Of a stretch of DNA of 64,000 nucleotides, positions 51,595-60,367 are shown piece by piece; positions within the stretch are counted from its first letter, which is position 1; the number at the start of each line of letters is the position of its first letter. The translations under genes and the position numbers were made by a program. The notes beneath the pieces are model-generated. The model searched no databases, was not told where the DNA came from, and saw nothing but the letters and a program-made list of their open reading frames with translations. Source of the stretch: Nocardioides gansuensis (GTDB lineage: Bacteria > Actinomycetota > Actinomycetes > Propionibacteriales > Nocardioidaceae); contig NZ_QDGZ01000001.1 in the NCBI RefSeq assembly GCF_003076135.1, positions 1 through 64,000 on the forward strand. Reading direction: 5' to 3'.

Positions 51595-52944
51595 CTACAG
51601 GCGATCCTTCGCCACTTCGGCGAAGGTCTCCAGGAATCGGGTCACGTCGTCGGAGGTGAAGGCCAGCGGCGGGCGGATCTTCAGGACGTTCGCCGACTGG
51701 CCCGTGCCGTTGATGAGGATCCGACGGTCACGAAGGTCGTTGATGACGTCCTCGGTGCGGGCGCGGTCGGGCTCGAGCGTCGCCCGGTCCTTGACGATCT
51801 CCACACCGACGTACAGACCGCTGCCACGCACCTCAGCGACGTAGGCGGAGTCCTTGGTGATCTCCTCGAGTCCGGCGCGCAGCGCCGTGCCGTTCTCGAG
51901 GACGCGCTGCTGCACGTTCTCCATTTCGAAGACGTCCAGCACCGCAGCGCCGGCGGCCACCGGGATCGAGCTGCCACCGAAGGTGTTGAAGTAGCGCACG
52001 TTCCGTCCGAACTCGTCGGAGACCTCGGGACGGAAGACCACACCGGAGAGCGGCAGCCCGTTGCCCATCGGCTTGCCCATGGTGACGATGTCCGGCAGCA
52101 CGCCGTGCCGGCTGAAGCCCCACATCGAGTCTCCGAGCCGGGCGAATCCCGACTGCACCTCGTCGGCGATGTAGACACCGCCCGCCCCATGGACCTCCTC
52201 CACCACCCCGTGCATGTAGCCGACCGGGTCCGTGAAGATCCCGTCACTGGTGTAGGCACAGTCGGTGACCAGCGCCGCGAGCCGGTAGCCGTGGCGCTCG
52301 AGGTCATCGATCGCGTCGCGCACCTGCTTGCGCATGTGCTCGGCCAGAGTTGATCCGGGCGCCGCGAGTCGCGGGTCAGGAGGGTCGATGAGCCGCACGT
52401 TCGGACCCAGTGGTGACCCTGTGCCGAGATGCGGCGAGAAGCTCGCAACTTCGCGGGTGATGCCGTGGTAGGCCCATCGGGTCACGATGATTCCCTCACC
52501 ACCGGTGTGGTACCTCGCCACCCGCACCGCGAGGTCGTTGGCCTCCGACCCGCTGCAGGCCAGGCTGATCTTCGAGAGCTCCTCGGGGAAGGTCGCGAGC
52601 AGGCGCTCTGCGTAGTCGACCAGGGACTCCTGGACGTAGCGGGTGTTGGTGTTGACTGCCGCCATCTGGCGGGCGACGGCTTCGACGACGTGCGGGTGGG
52701 CGTGCCCGACGCACGGAACGTTGTTGTACGCGTCGAGGTAGTCGTTGCCGTCACGGTCCACCAGGTGCGCGCCATGGCCTGCGACGAACTCGACCGGCTC
52801 CTTGTAGATGAGCGTGTAGCCGGGACCCAGCACGTTGTTCCGGCGCTGGATGGTCTCCTGGAGATGCTCGGGGAGCTCGCTCAGTACACCTGGGTCGAAC
52901 CGGTTGGGGTAGTTGACGATCGCTCGACTCAGGGTCGATGTCAT
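51595..52944 (-). CDS. class-III PLP enzyme, phospho-lyase/aminotransferase
   Basis: 449 residues, fold type I. PLP landmarks are CSGSEANDLAVRVARYHTG, WAYHGITREV, IADEVQSGFARLG and the Schiff-base Lys in DIVTMGKPMGNGLP. The N-terminal block DAYNNVPCVGHAHPHVVEAV, with NTNTRYVQESLVDYAERL, closely resembles vertebrate ethanolamine-phosphate and 5-phosphohydroxylysine phospho-lyases (AGXT2L group) rather than GABA or ornithine transaminases. Such enzymes eliminate phosphate and ammonia to give an aldehyde. The kinase gene 23 bases away would supply the phosphorylated substrate. An ordinary aminotransferase activity cannot be excluded. Confidence 0.88.
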   Translation of the reverse strand: MTSTLSRAIVNYPNRFDPGVLSELPEHLQETIQRRNNVLGPGYTLIYKEPVEFVAGHGAHLVDRDGNDYLDAYNNVPCVGHAHPHVVEAVARQMAAVNTNTRYVQESLVDYAERLLATFPEELSKISLACSGSEANDLAVRVARYHTGGEGIIVTRWAYHGITREVASFSPHLGTGSPLGPNVRLIDPPDPRLAAPGSTLAEHMRKQVRDAIDDLERHGYRLAALVTDCAYTSDGIFTDPVGYMHGVVEEVHGAGGVYIADEVQSGFARLGDSMWGFSRHGVLPDIVTMGKPMGNGLPLSGVVFRPEVSDEFGRNVRYFNTFGGSSIPVAAGAAVLDVFEMENVQQRVLENGTALRAGLEEITKDSAYVAEVRGSGLYVGVEIVKDRATLEPDRARTEDVINDLRDRRILINGTGQSANVLKIRPPLAFTSDDVTRFLETFAEVAKDRL

Positions 52945-53023
52945 CGGGGGGTCACCTTCACTCTTGTTTGATCGGTTGGGCCGAGTCTCGGGGGCTGGAC
53001 CTGCGTTCTGGGGTGCCAACTGC

Positions 53024-53698
53024 TCAGATCCCGAGCATCGTGTTCAGCTCGTCCAGGGACTTCACCACCGTGAGGTCGTAGCCCGGCGGCACCGGGTCGT
53101 AGCCACGGTCCAGCAGCACCAGGTTGCGGAAGCCCATGTCGTGCATCGGCATGTGGTCGTAGCGGGTGTGCGAGGCGACGTGCACGAAGTCCTCGGGTGT
53201 GGCGTCCAGCTGGTCGAGCATGTACTCGAACGCGCCGTACCGGGGCTTGTAGTAGCCGGCCTGCTCGGCAGTGAAGACCGCGTGGAAGTCCGCACCCAGC
53301 CGCGGCACGCTCTCGGCAAGGAAGGAGTCGTCGGCGTTGGAGAGGATCACCAGCTTGTAGTGCTCGCCCATCTTCTTCAGCGGCGCCGGCACGTCCGGGT
53401 GCGGGCCCCAGCTCCGGACGCCGTCGGCGAACCGCTTCCCCGCGCTCGGGTCCGACTCGATCCCCCACTTGCGGCAGACCCGGTCGAAGGAGTCCTGCAG
53501 CACCTGCTCGTAGGGGTAGTACTCCCCGTGGACTTGGTCGTAGCGGTAGCCGCGGAACTCCGCCACGAACCGGTCCCACTTCTCGGCGGGGATCTGGTCG
53601 CCGACCAGCTCCTTGGTGATCGGCGTCATCGGCCAGCTGATCAGGGTGCCGTAGCAGTCGAACGAGACGTACTTCGGACGGAAGGAGGGGTTGCTCAT
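53024..53698 (-). CDS. HAD hydrolase, type II haloacid-dehalogenase-like
   Basis: 224 residues. Motif I YVSFDCYGTLISW holds the nucleophile Asp, motif II is LVILSNADDS, the Lys of motif III is in GYYKPRYGAFEYMLDQ, and motif IV is HVASHTRYDHMPMHDMGFRN. The second Asp of phosphatases after the nucleophile is replaced (DCYGT), typical of the type II dehalogenase group, whose members often act in amine or amino acid catabolic clusters without true haloacid activity. It is the first gene of the minus-strand catabolic run. Confidence 0.88.
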   Translation of the reverse strand: MSNPSFRPKYVSFDCYGTLISWPMTPITKELVGDQIPAEKWDRFVAEFRGYRYDQVHGEYYPYEQVLQDSFDRVCRKWGIESDPSAGKRFADGVRSWGPHPDVPAPLKKMGEHYKLVILSNADDSFLAESVPRLGADFHAVFTAEQAGYYKPRYGAFEYMLDQLDATPEDFVHVASHTRYDHMPMHDMGFRNLVLLDRGYDPVPPGYDLTVVKSLDELNTMLGI

Positions 53699-53763
53699 GG
53701 GATGCCTTCTGATCGGGGGCTCGGAGAGGAACTGAGGGTCGATCTCGGTTCAGTCGTTGTTGT

Positions 53764-53784
53764 GTCTCATTCTCAGACTGAGAC
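53764..53784 (-). promoter_or_regulatory. dyad operator candidate upstream of the HAD gene
   Basis: The outer half-sites GTCTCA and TGAGAC frame an inner odd palindrome TCTCAG-A-CTGAGA (53771-53783). It lies 66-86 bases upstream of the first gene of the catabolic run. GntR/FCD-type regulators bind such dyads, and the local FCD regulator is broken, so the site may now be unoccupied. Confidence 0.55.
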
Positions 53785-54142
53785 TATAGTAGGACTCTGC
53801 CGTCTTCGGGCCGGCATGTCAAGAGTCGCCGCGGCCGGTGTGAGGCGGCCTCAGGACTGCACGCGGGTAGTAACCCAGGAACGGCGAGGCGTTCTCGATC
53901 GACGTGGGGGGCACGACGACTCCGGTGCAGCCTCGTAGCGCGGACGAAGCCCATCCTGGTCGTCACCGCGTTCGACGATGCATTGCTCGCCACGCCATGC
54001 CGCATCCCTCACCGTGCACCGCGGTGAGTGCGGTGAACGCCGGGCACCGAGTGGAGCGACGAGCTGCGCAGCCACGGGGCTCGCTTCCCCACCAGTCCCC
54101 TACCGAGCGCAAGGTCAGCAGGGGGATAGGCCCGAGAATGCC
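53785..54142. other. gene-free stretch before tRNA-Ala
   Basis: About 360 bases. Short overlapping frames have no ribosome binding site or recognisable product. The minus-strand promoter of the HAD-led run should lie just above 53785. Confidence 0.45.
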
Positions 54143-54170
54143 AGAAACCGCAGGCTGACCTGCGGTTTCT
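54143..54170 (-). terminator. tRNA-Ala terminator hairpin
   Basis: AGAAACCGCAGG and CCTGCGGTTTCT form a perfect 12-bp stem with a 4-base loop, two bases beyond the CCA end of tRNA-Ala on the minus strand. Confidence 0.85.
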
Positions 54171-54172
54171 CG

Positions 54173-54248
54173 TGGTGGAGCCTAGGGGACTCGAACCCCT
54201 AACCCCCTGCTTGCAAAGCAGGTGCGCTACCAATTGCGCCAAGGCCCC
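54173..54248 (-). tRNA. tRNA-Ala (TGC), CCA encoded
   Basis: 76 nt. The 5' end is GGGGCCTTGGCGCAATTGG, the anticodon loop is CTTTGCAAG (TGC), the T-arm is GGGGTTCGAGTCCCC, and the acceptor AGGCTCC is followed by A and CCA. Acceptor pairing includes one G-T pair, typical of alanine tRNAs. Confidence 0.96.
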
Positions 54249-54306
54249 GGGTGGCCGGACGAGCCGGCCAGGGTGTGGATCAGGCTGCGTCCACCAAGCG
54301 CTGTGG

Positions 54307-54432
54307 TCAGGCCTTGTCGACCGGGTCGGTCGCCTCGGCCCACAGCGCCTGCTCGGTGCGGCCCTCGTCGAACTTCTTCTTCGCGATCGCGGCGCCCGCG
54401 GCGGCGATCAGGACGAGCAGGATCTTCTTCAT
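54307..54432 (-). CDS. DLW-39 family mini-protein
   Basis: 41 residues: a hydrophobic N-terminal half ([17 protein letters not shown]), the basic run KKKFDEGR, and the C-terminal part [16 protein letters not shown]. The size, sequence pattern and location between tRNA-Ala and tRNA-Ile next to gyrA match the actinobacterial DLW-39 family of unknown function. It is probably a single-span membrane peptide. The start at 54432 has GGAGCGAAC just upstream. Confidence 0.88.
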   Translation of the reverse strand: MKKILLVLIAAAGAAIAKKKFDEGRTEQALWAEATDPVDKA

Positions 54433-54488
54433 GTTCGCTCCTATGGCCTGCTCACGGCGGGCCGTCCGGGGGCTGGCCTTGCGGGGGT

Positions 54489-54565
54489 TGGTGGGCCTAA
54501 CAGGACTTGAACCTGTGACCTCTTCCTTATCAGGGAAGCGCTCTAACCGTCTGAGCTATAGGCCC
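54489..54565 (-). tRNA. tRNA-Ile (GAT), CCA encoded
   Basis: 77 nt. The 5' end is GGGCCTATAGCTCAG, the anticodon loop is CTGATAAG (GAT), the T-arm is CAGGTTCAAGTCCTG, and the acceptor TAGGCCC pairs perfectly, followed by A and CCA. Its position downstream of gyrA and the DUF3566 gene is conserved in actinobacteria. Confidence 0.96.
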
Positions 54566-54624
54566 GCACCGGCGGATTCGCCGAGGGGGAACACTACAAC
54601 AAGCCGAGACGTGCCAACAAAACG

Positions 54625-55149
54625 TCAGTGCTCGTCCTCGGCGAGGGTGACCTCGATGCCGCCGAGCAGGGCCGCTGCCATGTTGTAGAGGAACGCCCCG
54701 AGGGTCGCGATCGCGGTCAGCAGCACCACGTCGATGACGCTGACCAGGAGGGTGAAGCCGAGCACCCGCGACATGCCGACGTAGTTGGTCACGTCGAAGG
54801 TGCTGGTGTTGTTGTCGCCCTCGACCACGCTGGCGACGGCCGAGTTGATCGAGTCCCAGACGCCGGCAGCGCCCAGCACCGACCACACCATGAAGACCGC
54901 CACGAAGGTGACGACGCCGAAGGCGACCGACAGCAGGAAGGCCGTCTTCATCACCGACCACGGGTCGACCCGGGTCAGCCGGAGCCGGGCCCGGCGGGGT
55001 GCCCGGGGACCGGGGCGGCGCGGGGACGCCTCCGGCTTGGCGTTGGCAGCGTGCTCGCGGGCAGCACCGGCGAGCCGGGACTGGAGGCGCTCGGCCAGCG
55101 ACGGACGGTCCGCTGCTCTCTCAGGGGAGGTCGCGGTGCGCTCCGACAT
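54625..55149 (-). CDS. DUF3566 membrane protein
   Basis: 174 residues. A Pro/Arg/Ala-rich cytoplasmic N-terminus (about 65 residues) is followed by a transmembrane DUF3566 domain (RVDPWSVMKTAFLLSVAFGV, VLGFTLLVSVIDVVLLTAIA). The family always sits beside gyrA in actinobacteria; its role is unknown. It starts four bases after gyrA, so it is part of the gyrase transcript. Confidence 0.9.
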   Translation of the reverse strand: MSERTATSPERAADRPSLAERLQSRLAGAAREHAANAKPEASPRRPGPRAPRRARLRLTRVDPWSVMKTAFLLSVAFGVVTFVAVFMVWSVLGAAGVWDSINSAVASVVEGDNNTSTFDVTNYVGMSRVLGFTLLVSVIDVVLLTAIATLGAFLYNMAAALLGGIEVTLAEDEH

Positions 55150-55152
55150 GGA

Positions 55153-57900
55153 TCACTCCTCCGTCTCGGTGTCGTCCTGGCTCTCGATTGTTGCACCCTC
55201 GGCCTCCTCGGGCGATTCGCCCGCGTCGGCGGTCGGCTCCGCGGCGTCCTCGCCGGCGGCGTACGGCGACGCCTCGGTGTCGGTCGGGTCCGCGGACGGA
55301 GGCTCGTCCTCGACGCCCTCCTCCTCGCGCGCCTCGACCGAACGGGCGACGACGGCGACGGCGTCCCCGGCCTTGGGCGCGACGAACTTGACGCCCATCG
55401 TGGACCGGCCCATCGGGCGGAAGTCGGCGTTGATCGGGCTGCGCACGACCTGGCCGGCCTGGGTGATCGAGAGGACCTCGTCGCCCTCCTCGACGATGAA
55501 GGCGCCGACGAGCCCGCCGCGGTCCTCGTTGGCCAGCGACATCGCCTTGATGCCGATGCCGCCACGGGACTGCAGCCGGTAGTCGTTGATGCGGGTGCGC
55601 TTGGCGAAGCCGCCGTCGGTGATGGTGAAGACGTACTGCTCCTTCACGCCCGGAAGCCCGTCTGCCTCGTCCTCGGCAGAGGCGTCAGCGGCCAGGGCAG
55701 CCTCGGCGGCCTCCTCGGCCGCGACCTGGGCCGCGCGGATGACCGACATCGAGAGCAGCTGGTCGCTGTCGCGGAACTTCATGCCGGTGACGCCCGACGT
55801 GGCGCGGCCCATCGGCCGGAGCTGGGTGTCGTCGGCCTTGAAGCGGATCGCCTGGCCCTTGCGGGAGACGAGCAGGATGTCGTCCTCGGCGTTGACCAGC
55901 TCGGCGCCGATCAGCTCGTCGTCGTCCTCGCGGAAGTTGATCGCGATGACGCCGGCCTGCCGGGGGCTGTTGTAGTCGGCGAGGCGGGTCTTCTTGACCA
56001 GGCCGTTCTTCGTCGCGAGCACGAGGTAGGGGGCCTGCTCGTAGTCGCGGATCGCCAGCACCTGCGCGATCGACTCGTCGGGCTGGAAGGACAGCAGCCC
56101 GGCGACGTGGCCGCCCTTGGCGTCGCGCTGCGCCTCGGGGAGGTTGTAGGCCTTGGTGCGGTAGACCCGGCCGGCCGTCGTGAAGAACAGCAGCCAGTGA
56201 TGGTTGGTCGTGGCGATGAAGTGCTCCACCACGTCGTCGCCGCGCAGGGTCGCGCCGCGCACGCCCTTGCCGCCCCGCTTCTGGAGGCGGTACTGCTGGC
56301 GGGAGGTGCGCTTGGCGTAGCCGCCTCGGGTGATCGACACGACGAGGTCCTCGTCGGGGATCAGGTCCTCCATCGAGAGGTCGCCGTCGGCCGCGATGAT
56401 CTGGGTGCGCCGCTCGTTGCCGTACTTCGCGACGACCTCGCCGAGCTCATCGGTGATGATCTGCCGCTGGCGGGTCTCGTTGGCGAGGATGTCCTGCAGG
56501 TCGGCGATGACCGTCTCGAGGCGGGCGAGCTCGTCGATGATCTTCTGCCGCTGCAGCGCCGCGAGCTGGCGCAGCTGCATCTCGAGGATGGCGTTGGCCT
56601 GCAGCTCGTCGATGTCGAGCAGCTGGATCAGGCCCTGGCGCGCCTCGCTGACGTCGGGCGAGCGCCGGATCAGGGCGATCACCTCGTCGAGCATGTCGAG
56701 CGCCTTCACCAGGCCGCGGTAGATGTGCGCCTGCTCCTCCGCCTTGCGGAGCCGGTAGCGGGTCCGGCGCTGGATGACGTCGACCTGGTGCGCGACCCAG
56801 TTGCTGATGAACTGGTCGATCGTCAGCGTGCGCGGCACGCCGTCGACGAGCGCGAGCATGTTGGCCGAGAAGTTGGTTTGCAGCTCGGTGTGCTTGAAGA
56901 GGTTGTTCAGTACGACGCGCGCCACGGCGTCGCGCTTGAGCACGACGACCAGGCGCTGGCCGGTGCGCGAGGAGGTGTCGTCGCGCACGTCGGCGATGCC
57001 CTGGATGCGGCCGTTGTCGGCGAGCTCGGCGATCTTGAGCGCCAGGTTGTCCGGGTTCACCATGTAGGGCAGCTCGGAGATCATCAGGCAGGTGCGGCCC
57101 TTGGAGTCCTCGTCGATCTCGACGACTGCCCGCTGGGGGATCGAGCCGCGGCCGGTGCGGTAGGCCTGCTCGATGCCCTGGCGGCCCACGATGAGCGAGC
57201 CCATCGGGAAGTCGGGGCCCTTGATCCGCTCGACCAGGGCGTCCTGCAGCTCCTCGCGGGTGGCGTCGGGGTGCTCGAGGGCCCAGATCGCGCCCTCGGC
57301 GACCTCGCGGAGGTTGTGGGGCGGGATGTTGGTGGCCATGCCGACCGCGATGCCGGCGGACCCGTTGACCAGCAGGTTGGGGAACCGGCTGGGCAGGATC
57401 GTGGGCTCGGTCGACTTGCCGTCGTAGTTGGGCTGGAAGTCGACGGTGTCCTCGTCGATGTCGCGGACCATCTCCATGGCCAGCGGCGCCATCCGGCACT
57501 CGGTGTATCGCATGGCGGCCGCGGAGTCGTTGCCCGGCGAGCCGAAGTTGCCCTGGCCGTTGATCAGCGGCGCGCGCATCACCCAGGGCTGGGCGAGGCG
57601 GACCATGGTGTCGTAGATGGCCGAGTCGCCGTGGGGGTGGTACTGACCCATGACGTCGCCGACGACGCGGGAGCACTTGTTGAACCCGCGGTCGGGCCGG
57701 TAGCCCCCGTCGTACATCGCGTAGAGGATGCGGCGGTGCACGGGCTTGAGGCCGTCGCGCACGTCGGGCAGCGCGCGGCCGACGATGACCGCCATCGCGT
57801 AGTCGATGTAGGAGCGCTGCATCGACTGCTGGAGGTCGATGGGCTCGATGCGGCCGCCGCCCCCGCCGTCGCCGATCAGGTTGCCGGTCGTCTCAGTCAT
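55153..57900 (-). CDS. gyrA: DNA gyrase subunit A
   Basis: 915 residues. The catalytic Tyr is residue 132 ([10 protein letters not shown]). The quinolone region [11 protein letters not shown] carries Ser93 and Asp97, the sensitive-type residues at the E. coli 83 and 87 positions. The GyrA box is [10 protein letters not shown] near residue 540. The C-terminal beta-pinwheel is followed by a strongly acidic low-complexity tail of about 60 residues (about 850-915), longer than usual. The enzyme introduces negative supercoils with GyrB. ATG 57900. The gene is preceded by gyrB, with a dispersed repeat in the spacer. Confidence 0.97.
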   Translation of the reverse strand: MTETTGNLIGDGGGGGRIEPIDLQQSMQRSYIDYAMAVIVGRALPDVRDGLKPVHRRILYAMYDGGYRPDRGFNKCSRVVGDVMGQYHPHGDSAIYDTMVRLAQPWVMRAPLINGQGNFGSPGNDSAAAMRYTECRMAPLAMEMVRDIDEDTVDFQPNYDGKSTEPTILPSRFPNLLVNGSAGIAVGMATNIPPHNLREVAEGAIWALEHPDATREELQDALVERIKGPDFPMGSLIVGRQGIEQAYRTGRGSIPQRAVVEIDEDSKGRTCLMISELPYMVNPDNLALKIAELADNGRIQGIADVRDDTSSRTGQRLVVVLKRDAVARVVLNNLFKHTELQTNFSANMLALVDGVPRTLTIDQFISNWVAHQVDVIQRRTRYRLRKAEEQAHIYRGLVKALDMLDEVIALIRRSPDVSEARQGLIQLLDIDELQANAILEMQLRQLAALQRQKIIDELARLETVIADLQDILANETRQRQIITDELGEVVAKYGNERRTQIIAADGDLSMEDLIPDEDLVVSITRGGYAKRTSRQQYRLQKRGGKGVRGATLRGDDVVEHFIATTNHHWLLFFTTAGRVYRTKAYNLPEAQRDAKGGHVAGLLSFQPDESIAQVLAIRDYEQAPYLVLATKNGLVKKTRLADYNSPRQAGVIAINFREDDDELIGAELVNAEDDILLVSRKGQAIRFKADDTQLRPMGRATSGVTGMKFRDSDQLLSMSVIRAAQVAAEEAAEAALAADASAEDEADGLPGVKEQYVFTITDGGFAKRTRINDYRLQSRGGIGIKAMSLANEDRGGLVGAFIVEEGDEVLSITQAGQVVRSPINADFRPMGRSTMGVKFVAPKAGDAVAVVARSVEAREEEGVEDEPPSADPTDTEASPYAAGEDAAEPTADAGESPEEAEGATIESQDDTETEE

Positions 57901-57958
57901 TCTGCGTGCCTCTCGGGCTCTCTAGCTCGTGTCCTAGATTCCTGGATAGTTGTGCATC

Positions 57959-57998
57959 GGTGGTCGAGGAGGCGCGCCAGCGCCGTCTCGAAGCCACC
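57959..57998 (+). repeat. dispersed palindromic repeat, GGTGGTCGAGGA class
   Basis: 40 bases: GGTGGTCGAGGAGGCGCGCC, then AGCGCCGTCTCGAAGCCACC. Imperfectly inverted ends (GGTGGTCGAG / CTCGAAGCCACC) surround a GC-rich core. It fills most of the gyrB-gyrA spacer. A related element lies inside recF at 61374-61416. Confidence 0.7.
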
Positions 57999-58004
57999 GC
58001 GCCA

Positions 58005-60080
58005 CTAGATGTCCAGGAACCTCACGTCCTTGGCGTTGCGCTGGATGAAGGACCGCCGCTGCTCGACGTCCTCGCCCATCAGGATCGAGAAGATCTCGTC
58101 GGCCTGGGCGGCGTCCTCGAGGGTCACCTGCAGGAGGATCCGGCCGTTGGGGTCCATCGTGGTCTCCCACAGCTCGTCGGCGTTCATCTCGCCGAGACCC
58201 TTGTAGCGCTGGACCGGCATCTCCTTGGGCAGCTTCTTGCCCTGGGCCAGGCCGTCCTTCATCAGGGCGTCGCGCTCGGCGTCGGAGTAGACGAACTCGT
58301 GCTCGTGCGGCTTGTTCCACCGCAGGCGGTAGAGCGGCGGCTGAGCCATGTAGACGTAGCCGTGCTCGATGAGCGGCTTCATGAAGCGGAACAGCAGGGT
58401 GAGCAGCAGGGTGTTGATGTGGTGGCCGTCGACGTCGGCGTCGGCCATCAGCACGACCTTGTGGTAGCGCAGCTTCTCGATGCTGAACTCCTCGTGGATG
58501 CCGGTGCCGAGCGCCGAGATGATCGCCTGGACCTCGCTGTTGGCGAGCACCTTGTCGATGCGCGCCTTCTCGACGTTGAGGATCTTGCCCCGGATCGGGA
58601 GGATCGCCTGCACGCGCGGGTCGCGGCCCTGGCGCGCGGAGCCACCGGCCGAGTCACCCTCGACGATGAAGACCTCGCACTCCTCCGGGTTGGTCGACTG
58701 GCAGTCGCTGAGCTTGCCGGGGAGGCCTCCGCCACCGAGCAGCCCCTTCCGGCTGCGGGCCAGGTCGCGCGCCTTGCGGGCCGCGATCCGGGCGCTCGCC
58801 GCCGCCTGGGCCTTGCGCACGATGTCCCTGCCCTCGGCCGGGTTCTGCTCCAGCCAGGCGCCGAGCTGGTCGTTGACGATGCGCTGGGTGAAGCCCTTGG
58901 CCTCGGTGTTGCCGAGCTTGGTCTTGGTCTGGCCCTCGAACTGGGGGTCGCCGAGCTTGATCGAGATGATCGCCGTGAGGCCCTCGCGGACGTCGTCACC
59001 CGAGACACGGTCCTCCTTCTTCTTGATCAGGCCCCACTCCTCGCCCCAGTTGTTGACCAGGGAGGTGAGCGCCGCCCGGAAGCCCTCCTCGTGGGTGCCG
59101 CCCTCGTGGGTGTTGATCGTGTTGGCGAAGGTGTGCACCGACTCGGTGAACGAGGTGTTCCACTGCATCGCCACCTCGAGGCTCATATGCTGGGTCGAGT
59201 CCGTGGCCGCGGCCTCCGCCTCGAACGAGATGACGGTCGGGTGGGCCTTGTCCTTGCGGCGGTTGAGGTGCTCCACGTAGTCGACGAGGCCGCGGTCGTA
59301 CTTGAAGACGCGCTCGAGGCCCTTGTCGATGCGATGGATCGCGTCGGAGCTGGCCTGGTCGACGCTCGCGTCGATGGTGCCGTCCTCGACGGCCGCCGCG
59401 ATCTCGTCGGCGATCTCCCGCTCGTCGCGGACCACGATCTCCAGGCCCTTGTTGAGGAAGGCCATCTCGCGGATGCGGGTGGTGATCGTCTCGAGGTTGT
59501 ACGTCGTGGTCTCGAAGATGTCGGGCGAGGCGAACCAGGTCACCGTCGTGCCCGTGCCCTCACCCTCCTCGAGGTCGCGCACCTCGCGCAGCTCGTAGTC
59601 GGGGACGCCGAGGGAGAACTCCTGCTCCCACAGCTTGCCGCGGTTCTTCACCTCGACCTTGAGGTGCGTCGAGAGCGCGTTGACGACCGAGACGCCGACG
59701 CCGTGGAGACCGCCGGAGACCTTGTAGCCGCCGCCGCCGAACTTGCCACCGGCGTGCAGCATCGTGAGCGCCATCGTGACGGCGGGCATGTCCTGCCCGG
59801 GCGCGGTGTCGGTCGGGATGCCGCGGCCGTTGTCCTCGACCTTGACGCTCCCGTCGCGCTGCAACGTGACGACGATGCGGTCGCAGTAGCCCGCGAGCGC
59901 CTCGTCCACGGCGTTGTCGACGATCTCCCAGATCAGGTGGTGGAGGCCGCGCTCGCCGGTGGATCCGATGTACATGCCGGGACGCTTGCGCACCGCCTCC
60001 AGGCCCTCGAGCACCTGGATCGCGGATGCGTCGTAGGCGACGCCGTTCGGGGGCTCGGGCGGGGTCTGCTGGCTCAACAC
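58005..60080 (-). CDS. gyrB: DNA gyrase subunit B
   Basis: 691 residues. The GHKL ATPase domain shows [29 protein letters not shown], and the ATP-lid [18 protein letters not shown]. The TOPRIM domain shows [12 protein letters not shown] and the metal-binding [10 protein letters not shown]. It ends [11 protein letters not shown], the usual gyrase B ending. It hydrolyses ATP to drive GyrA strand passage. The leader of about 290 bases to the DUF721 gene probably contains the gyrBA promoter. Confidence 0.97.
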   Translation of the reverse strand: MLSQQTPPEPPNGVAYDASAIQVLEGLEAVRKRPGMYIGSTGERGLHHLIWEIVDNAVDEALAGYCDRIVVTLQRDGSVKVEDNGRGIPTDTAPGQDMPAVTMALTMLHAGGKFGGGGYKVSGGLHGVGVSVVNALSTHLKVEVKNRGKLWEQEFSLGVPDYELREVRDLEEGEGTGTTVTWFASPDIFETTTYNLETITTRIREMAFLNKGLEIVVRDEREIADEIAAAVEDGTIDASVDQASSDAIHRIDKGLERVFKYDRGLVDYVEHLNRRKDKAHPTVISFEAEAAATDSTQHMSLEVAMQWNTSFTESVHTFANTINTHEGGTHEEGFRAALTSLVNNWGEEWGLIKKKEDRVSGDDVREGLTAIISIKLGDPQFEGQTKTKLGNTEAKGFTQRIVNDQLGAWLEQNPAEGRDIVRKAQAAASARIAARKARDLARSRKGLLGGGGLPGKLSDCQSTNPEECEVFIVEGDSAGGSARQGRDPRVQAILPIRGKILNVEKARIDKVLANSEVQAIISALGTGIHEEFSIEKLRYHKVVLMADADVDGHHINTLLLTLLFRFMKPLIEHGYVYMAQPPLYRLRWNKPHEHEFVYSDAERDALMKDGLAQGKKLPKEMPVQRYKGLGEMNADELWETTMDPNGRILLQVTLEDAAQADEIFSILMGEDVEQRRSFIQRNAKDVRFLDI

Positions 60081-60367
60081 TGACCTCTTCTGCCGGCCCC
60101 GTCTGGGTGGTGACGGAGCGCAGGGACATGGTTCGGGGCATGACGAGGGTCGCGACTGCGAGGAGTCGGCGACCCGCGCGCCAGTCTAGCCGTCAGGGGC
60201 CCAGAATCCACTCACCCACCCGCCCGGGGGGACATCTGTGGAGGAAACAGGCCCCTGAGGGCTCCGGAAAGGCCTCGGGAAGCCCCGCACAGGGGGCCGG
60301 ACAGGTCCCGATATGGGCGGGAGGCCCGCAGATCGTCCAGATCGGGGCAGGCCGCCCGGGTCACCGG
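60081..60367. other. gyrB upstream spacer
   Basis: About 287 bases between the divergently spaced minus-strand genes DUF721 and gyrB. It should contain the gyrBA promoter. I see no convincing -10/-35 pair, no riboswitch and no DnaA box array. A purine/GC-rich stretch near 60240-60350 contains several GGCCxG-type short inverted repeats but nothing distinct. Confidence 0.4.

Noticed and set aside
57590..57640. Possible quinolone-resistance change in GyrA
   Set aside because: The motif [11 protein letters not shown] keeps Ser and Asp at the two key positions, so no resistance substitution is visible.
54628..58008. A very long plus-strand open frame (over 1,100 codons) opposite gyrA
   Set aside because: It is the antisense shadow of gyrA and the DUF3566 gene: high G+C removes stop codons. 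Its translation is low-complexity (D/E/L/V-rich repeats of codon mirrors) with no domain.
57906..60083. A 725-codon plus-strand open frame opposite gyrB
   Set aside because: Antisense shadow of gyrB with the same mirror-codon composition; no ribosome binding site or recognisable family.
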